Positions 59,946-64,000 of a stretch of DNA of 64,000 nt are shown piece after piece. Each line of letters begins with the position of its first letter. Position 1 is the stretch's first letter. The stretch comes from CAZKBP01 sp964551015 (lineage in GTDB: Bacteria > Bacteroidota > Bacteroidia > Cytophagales > Microscillaceae): the NCBI GenBank assembly GCA_964551015.1, contig CAZKBP010000021.1, positions 38,606 to 102,605 on the forward strand, written 5' to 3'. The translations under genes and the position numbers were made by a program. The notes below the pieces were generated by a model. It ran no database searches, was not told the origin of the DNA, and saw nothing but the letters and a program-made list of their open reading frames with translations.

Positions 59946-60779
59946 ATGGATTTATATAGTACTACCACCTTTCAATGCAGTAAGATCATTACACAGCATT
60001 ATAGTACCTCGTTTACACTGGGTATTAAGACCTTAGACAAAAAATTTCACGCGCCCATTTACGCTATTTATGGTTTTGTGCGCTATGCAGACGAAATCGT
60101 GGATACCTTTCATGATTTCAATAAGAAAGCATTACTCGACAAATTCAAGGAAGATACTTACTGCGCCATCGAGCAGGGCATTAGTTTGAATCCAGTTTTG
60201 CATTCTTTCCAGTGGGTGGTTAAGCAGTATGGCATTGAGCGTGAGCTGATCGATGCTTTTTTGCACAGTATGGAGATGGATTTGCACTTCAACGAGTACA
60301 ATCTAGACGGCTACGAAAAGTATATCTATGGCTCCGCCGAAGTGGTGGGTCTGATGTGCTTGCGGGTATTTTGTGAAGGCGATGAGGCCAAATACCAAAA
60401 GCTCAAAGCACCGGCGCGTAGTTTGGGTTCTGCTTTTCAGAAGGTCAACTTCCTGAGAGATATGAAAAGTGATTATTACGAGCGAGGTCGGACTTATTTT
60501 CCCCACGTGGATTTTCAAGAATTCAATGACGATGTGAAGCAAGCCATCGAGGCTGATATTCAAAAAGACTTTGAAGATGCTTATAAGGGCATTCTCCAAT
60601 TGCCCACGGGCGCGAAACTGGGCGTGTATTTGGCGTATATCTACTACCGCAAGCTTTTCAATAAAATCAAGAAGCTCCCTCCCGCCACGATTATGAACCA
60701 GCGCGTGCGCGTGGCTGATATTCGCAAGATGACGCTTTTGCTACAAACTTATTTCCGCTACCGTCTGAATTATTTATAA
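59946..60779 (+). CDS. crtB: phytoene synthase
   Basis: A 277-residue prenyltransferase-like squalene/phytoene synthase. The substrate motifs are clear: ITQHYSTSFTLGI, YGFVRYADEIVDTF (first Asp-rich motif), and GSAFQKVNFLRDMKSDYYERGRTYFP (second Asp-rich motif). It condenses two geranylgeranyl diphosphates into phytoene. No geranylgeranyl synthase gene is nearby. It ends 31 nt before the tRNA-Val gene, whose own promoter box lies in that gap. Confidence 0.96.
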   Translation: MDLYSTTTFQCSKIITQHYSTSFTLGIKTLDKKFHAPIYAIYGFVRYADEIVDTFHDFNKKALLDKFKEDTYCAIEQGISLNPVLHSFQWVVKQYGIERELIDAFLHSMEMDLHFNEYNLDGYEKYIYGSAEVVGLMCLRVFCEGDEAKYQKLKAPARSLGSAFQKVNFLRDMKSDYYERGRTYFPHVDFQEFNDDVKQAIEADIQKDFEDAYKGILQLPTGAKLGVYLAYIYYRKLFNKIKKLPPATIMNQRVRVADIRKMTLLLQTYFRYRLNYL

Positions 60780-60786
60780 AAATCCT

Positions 60787-60794
60787 TATCTTTG
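60787..60794 (+). promoter_or_regulatory. -7 box of the tRNA-Val gene
   Basis: TATCTTTG matches TAnnTTTG exactly, 17 nt before the 5' end of the tRNA. A clear -33 TTTG is not seen. Confidence 0.5.
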
Positions 60795-60810
60795 TTTTCA
60801 CAAGAAAGAT

Positions 60811-60888
60811 GAAGCTGTAGCTCAGTTGGTTTAGAGCATCACCTTGACAGGGTGGGGGTCGTAGGTTCGAATCCTATCAGCTTCACCA
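60811..60888 (+). tRNA. trnV: tRNA-Val (GAC)
   Basis: The acceptor stem GAAGCTG (60811-60817) pairs with CAGCTTC (60878-60884). The D arm (GCTC/GAGC), an anticodon arm with loop TTGACAG (anticodon GAC, 60846-60848), and the T arm (GTAGG-TTCGAAT-CCTAT) are complete. CCA is encoded (60886-60888). It reads valine codons GUC and GUU. Confidence 0.97.
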
Positions 60889-60898
60889 AGCCCTCAGA

Positions 60899-60923
60899 GA
60901 ACCTACCGAAATGGTGGGTTTTT
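60899..60923 (+). terminator. terminator after tRNA-Val
   Basis: ACCTACC (60901-60907) pairs with GGTGGGT (60913-60919), one G-T pair, 5-nt loop, then TTTT. It ends the tRNA transcript. Confidence 0.8.
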
Positions 60924-60957
60924 GTGTTTTGGGGGGGATTAATCACTGACTGGCTGA

Positions 60958-63831
60958 TCATTGTATAGGTTTCTTACTCTTTGTGAGCAGTGCTTGGAAT
61001 TCCTCTTCTTCAAAGTATTTCTGCACGGAGGTAGGGTAGTCTTCTCTATCTTCATCCATCTCATAGCCATAACCTACCGCCTGTTGTAAATATTGATAAA
61101 AGTTCTCTCGATCATCTAAAACCGCGTGAAGAGCAGCTAAAACCATATAATGATGCCCATTCTTTGGTTCTTTGGCTAGTAATTCTTTCATTTTTTGGAT
61201 ACTGTCTTGAGCGAAGGCATGCGCTTTTTCGGGCTGATTATTTTCTTGGTAAAGATCAGCTAAGTGCCTATAAGCAACCCATTCTTCCTTCTCAAGAGCT
61301 TTTTGGAAGAAGTCCTCTGCTTTTGAGTATTCTTTGTGATGATCTTTGTAGATAAGCCCTAAGCCAACATATCCATCCCAAACTTCTTTCTCAACTGCTT
61401 TTTGATGGTACTCCGCTGCTTTTGAGTATTCTTTGAAATTAACTCTGTGGAGTTTTCCCAAACCAATGTACCCTCGCCAAACTTCTTTCTCAATTGCTTT
61501 TTGATAGTACTCCTCTGCTTTTGAGTATTCTTTGAAATGAATTCTGTAAAGATCTCCCAAAAAGTCGTATCCTTGCCAAACTTCTTGCTCAATCGCTTTT
61601 TGGTAGTATTCCTCTGCTTTTGGGTATTCCTTATGATAATTTTCGTAAAGAAATCCTAAGGCAACATTTCCCCACCATACTTCTTTCTCAATTGCTTTTT
61701 GATAGTATTCCTCTGCTTTTGGATATGCGTCAAGTTCATGGTGGATAAATCCCAAGTAAACGTAGGCCACCCAAATTTCTTTCTCTATGGCTATACCGTA
61801 TAGTTCTTCAGCTTTTTTGTAATTCTTCTCATCCAAGTGGAATATTGTTCCTAACTGGAAGAAATAAACACCAATTTGCCTGTTCAAGCTTTCTTGCTCA
61901 AAATAATCTTTGCATTTCAAGAGTAAGTCGGATGCTTTATCTTTCTGCTTAGTCCACAATGCTAATTCCGCCCAATAGTAGTATAGAAGCTTTTGCTGGA
62001 AGGCATCTAGTTGGAGCTTTTGGATGTTCTTCCTGAGGTTCTCCAGAAATTTCTTCAGATTTACGAAGTCTTTATCACTACGGTACTTTACAGCGTCCAA
62101 CTGTTTGAGGAAAAAAATGAGAAGATATTCAAACACAGTTTTTTTGTAATTCTCCCACTGATCTTTGTAGCGTCTTTCTAATTTAGCCTGATGTTCTCCG
62201 ATTCCATATCTAGGGCTAAGTGCTTTACCCTCATCATCTTTGAGTTTCATAGATAGGATGGGAACTGCCAGCAAGAAGTTAAACTGTAGCACTTCTAAAA
62301 GATACTTGGATATTTCTTTGAAGGCTTGGTCTTGGTCGTACCAAAGCAAAGCGTTAATGTAGCTAATAAGCACTTTAATATAACGCTTATCCTCATAGCG
62401 TTCGTCAATTGTCCATTCTTCTTCGTAAGCTTTGAGTTGAGCAGCGTAAATTTCGGAGAGCTTTCGGGTGTAGGTTTTTACTTTGTCTCGTGATAGCTTA
62501 TCTACTAGTAAGTGTTTGCGCAAATACTCCTTGACAGCGGCGTGCAGTTTGCCCGATTCGTCGATAAAGGAGTGTTTCTCAGCCAAGGAGAGGATAATCT
62601 GAGCGCAGTCTTCGGAGCTACATTCCCAAGCTTGACTCAAAGTATCTATATCCCAATCCAGCATCAAGGCCAAGTAATACACATATTTTTCCTCCTCTTC
62701 GCTTTCACAATATCTTAAAAATCTTTTGACTAAGCCCGAGAAGATGCGGTTTAGATTACCTTGGTTATTTCTTAGGTCTTGGATAAAGCTTTGAATGTTG
62801 GGATTATGATCGGCGATGTATTGAAAAACATTCTCTAGTACCAAGGGAATTCCAGAGGTAAACTTATGAATATCCGCGATAGTCTTAGCTTCCAAATCTA
62901 GTTGGTAAGCTTGGGCTAATTTCTGAGCTTCTTCGAGGGTAAAAGGCGGAAGCGTTTTGTGGTATAGTAAATCCCTATCCGTATGGGAGTCTATGTAATC
63001 ACTCCGATGGTTTTTTCTGCCCGAGATAATGAGTACTAATCGGTTTTCTTCTTCGTTTTCGTAAATTGCCTTCAAAAGGGCGGTAAACAGCCAAGAATCA
63101 ATATCTTCATTATCGACTTCCTCGAAGGTATCAATCACCAATAAAAGTGGATGCTTTTGAGAAGCTTTAATCAAACCTTCGGCTAAGCGATCGGTAAGAA
63201 TCTTATCTGAGTTTTTGTACAAGTCTAGTTCTTCCCGATCGAGTTTCTTTTCCCAAGCATCTTTGGCTTTTTTGGCTCCATACTCCATAGCACTTTTGGA
63301 GCCTTGCTTGAAGATTTTTTTGCTAATGGCTCCCGCTCCAGGAATCTGCGAGTCTACCATCATAGATGCTCCTCCGGCTGCCAAATCAGATAAGCCCTCA
63401 ATCATACCACTCTGTTCTTTCTTGGCTTTTTCGGCTTTCTCCTCTGCCTTTTCTATCTTTTCTTGGAATTCTTCGTATTTGATAAAATATTTCCTGAGGT
63501 TTATGGATTCGTCTTTGACGAGGTGGGAATAAAAAGCGGAGATCAGCTTTCGGCTGTTGTTCTCGAAGGCATTTTGTTGGAGGAAGTAATTGTGAAAGTC
63601 TATTTTCACGACTTTGACTTTCTTCTGGGTGGCTTCTCTGGCAATGTCAATGCACTGATTGGTCAGCGTAGTTTTACCAAAACCACCTTCCCCGTCAAAA
63701 AGAAAAATTTGAGGAATTTTATTCTTTTCTGCTTTCTTTCCAAAGGAAATAAGGCTGTTTTCCTTGCTGATTGTCTCGAAGCTGTTTTTAAAGGTATCTA
63801 ATTCTTCCTGCCTACCAATGAAAATGGACAT
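60958..63831 (-). CDS. STAND-type P-loop NTPase with TPR/Sel1-like repeats
   Basis: A 957-residue cytoplasmic protein. Residues 1-55 hold FIGRQEEL and the Walker A GEGGFGKT (47-54); Walker B is LLLVIDTFEEVD (229-240), followed by LVLIISGRK (sensor, about 262-271) and a winged-helix-like part to 480. Between Walker A and B lies an unusual insert (121-200): a charged coiled coil, then glycine-rich GLSDLAAGGASMMVD and PGAGAISKK. Residues 500-660 are helical. Residues 690-880 carry about six 33-residue repeats of the form Y-x-K-A-E-E-Y-Y-Q-K-A-I-E-K-E-V-W-x-G-Y, a TPR/Sel1 variant with a fixed Trp. STAND proteins switch by oligomerising after sensing a ligand. No effector domain is recognised; the insert is a candidate. 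It lies just beyond tRNA-Val, on the opposite strand. Confidence 0.85.
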   Translation of the reverse strand: MSIFIGRQEELDTFKNSFETISKENSLISFGKKAEKNKIPQIFLFDGEGGFGKTTLTNQCIDIAREATQKKVKVVKIDFHNYFLQQNAFENNSRKLISAFYSHLVKDESINLRKYFIKYEEFQEKIEKAEEKAEKAKKEQSGMIEGLSDLAAGGASMMVDSQIPGAGAISKKIFKQGSKSAMEYGAKKAKDAWEKKLDREELDLYKNSDKILTDRLAEGLIKASQKHPLLLVIDTFEEVDNEDIDSWLFTALLKAIYENEEENRLVLIISGRKNHRSDYIDSHTDRDLLYHKTLPPFTLEEAQKLAQAYQLDLEAKTIADIHKFTSGIPLVLENVFQYIADHNPNIQSFIQDLRNNQGNLNRIFSGLVKRFLRYCESEEEEKYVYYLALMLDWDIDTLSQAWECSSEDCAQIILSLAEKHSFIDESGKLHAAVKEYLRKHLLVDKLSRDKVKTYTRKLSEIYAAQLKAYEEEWTIDERYEDKRYIKVLISYINALLWYDQDQAFKEISKYLLEVLQFNFLLAVPILSMKLKDDEGKALSPRYGIGEHQAKLERRYKDQWENYKKTVFEYLLIFFLKQLDAVKYRSDKDFVNLKKFLENLRKNIQKLQLDAFQQKLLYYYWAELALWTKQKDKASDLLLKCKDYFEQESLNRQIGVYFFQLGTIFHLDEKNYKKAEELYGIAIEKEIWVAYVYLGFIHHELDAYPKAEEYYQKAIEKEVWWGNVALGFLYENYHKEYPKAEEYYQKAIEQEVWQGYDFLGDLYRIHFKEYSKAEEYYQKAIEKEVWRGYIGLGKLHRVNFKEYSKAAEYHQKAVEKEVWDGYVGLGLIYKDHHKEYSKAEDFFQKALEKEEWVAYRHLADLYQENNQPEKAHAFAQDSIQKMKELLAKEPKNGHHYMVLAALHAVLDDRENFYQYLQQAVGYGYEMDEDREDYPTSVQKYFEEEEFQALLTKSKKPIQ
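61376..61810 (-). repeat. 99-bp tandem repeats coding for the TPR/Sel1-like units
   Basis: Units of 99 bp (33 codons) repeat with strong nucleotide identity; the phrase TTCTTTCTCAATTGC occurs at 61483 and 61681, 198 bp apart. This may shift copy number by slippage or recombination without breaking the frame. Confidence 0.8.
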
Positions 63832-63933
63832 ATTGAGTTTGTAGGTTTGGTTGCTTTTATCCTATAATATTACAAAAAAGATAGAAATTTCCTTCTTTAT
63901 TACTAAGAAAGTTGCCGCTATGTTTACGGTTAT

Positions 63934-64000
63934 TTCCCAAACCACCGTCGTAGAACGATCTTACCGCTGGAGACTTCCCAAACCACCGTCGTAGAGCGAT
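63934..64000. repeat. start of a 41-bp tandem repeat array
   Basis: A 26-nt sequence at 63934-63959 recurs at 63975-64000 with one change (A to G), period 41. The 15 nt between are CTTACCGCTGGAGAC. The array reaches the window edge and probably continues. It lies beyond the STAND gene start. Because 41 is not a multiple of 3, it is not a coding repeat in one frame. Confidence 0.75.

Noticed and set aside
60811..60888. attachment site duplication at tRNA-Val
   Set aside because: I find no second copy of the tRNA 3' end inside the window; an outer copy beyond the right edge cannot be excluded.
63934..64000. CRISPR-like repeat
   Set aside because: The filler between repeats is only 15 nt, and there are only two copies and no cas gene; a 41-bp tandem repeat explains it better.

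Overview
The window reads as a chromosomal segment of a gliding or rod-shaped member of the Bacteroidota, most likely in or near the Cytophagales. The signs are type IX secretion (T9SS) C-terminal sorting domains of both classes (type A at 10724-13546, type B at 4991-10276), a PorP/SprF family barrel, FtsX-like permeases with a PadR partner, carotenoid genes, almost no Shine-Dalgarno sequences, and several promoters of the Bacteroidota form TTTG-N20-TAnnTTTG. I see no prophage, transposase, CRISPR array or rRNA gene. Species identity is not determined.

Layout. 1-139 is the tail of a short-chain dehydrogenase. 232-15253 is a leftward surface block: OmpA-family protein, membrane-anchored SpoIIE-type phosphatase, PorP/SprF-OmpA fusion, a 1761-residue type B T9SS adhesin, a 940-residue type A T9SS protein, a lipoprotein and an unknown membrane protein. 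15611-19810 is an exported TPR-CHAT protein. 19991-22707 holds a lipoprotein, beta-carotene hydroxylase (crtZ), a zinc-ribbon coiled-coil membrane protein and a protein kinase. 22922-27957 holds a membrane AraC regulator, a small secreted protein, YceI, a lysozyme-like protein, a DUF1643 protein and a TauD/SyrP-like oxygenase. A 976-bp gap follows, with strong hairpins and a possible small RNA. 28934-32616 is a two-subunit molybdenum hydroxylase (isoquinoline 1-oxidoreductase type) and an aquaporin. A broken LuxR-type response regulator lies at 32811-33103. 33270-37900 is an S41 peptidase, pcm, ferredoxin, ferredoxin-NADP reductase and msrA. 38052-39722 is lipA-lipB. 40527-46966 is a sodium:solute symporter, a small HExxH membrane protein, an outer-membrane barrel, MarR, PadR and an FtsX-type permease. 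47125-53165 is an alpha/beta hydrolase, a Crp/Fnr regulator, a sortilin/BNR-repeat protein and a LolA-like protein. 53352-57031 is a Rieske oxygenase, a STAS-like protein, prmC and a serine hydrolase. 57526-60779 is an ECF sigma factor with crtI and crtB. tRNA-Val(GAC) and a 957-residue STAND-type NTPase with TPR/Sel1-like repeats close the window, followed by the start of a 41-bp tandem repeat.

How the genes work together. The adhesin and the PorP-OmpA gene are 28 nt apart and look like a SprB/SprF-type pair, with the other surface genes co-oriented. Carotenoid synthesis is split between crtI-crtB (next to an ECF sigma gene) and crtZ 37 kb away. Lipoate synthesis (lipA/lipB), methionine sulfoxide repair (msrA), isoaspartate repair (pcm) and ferredoxin reduction are housekeeping. 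The best candidates for something not well described are the STAND NTPase with a glycine-rich insert beside tRNA-Val, the kinase/zinc-ribbon pair, the exported TPR-CHAT protein, and two structured intergenic regions (36990-37214 and 28380-28560). All functional statements come from reading motifs by eye; no searches were run.
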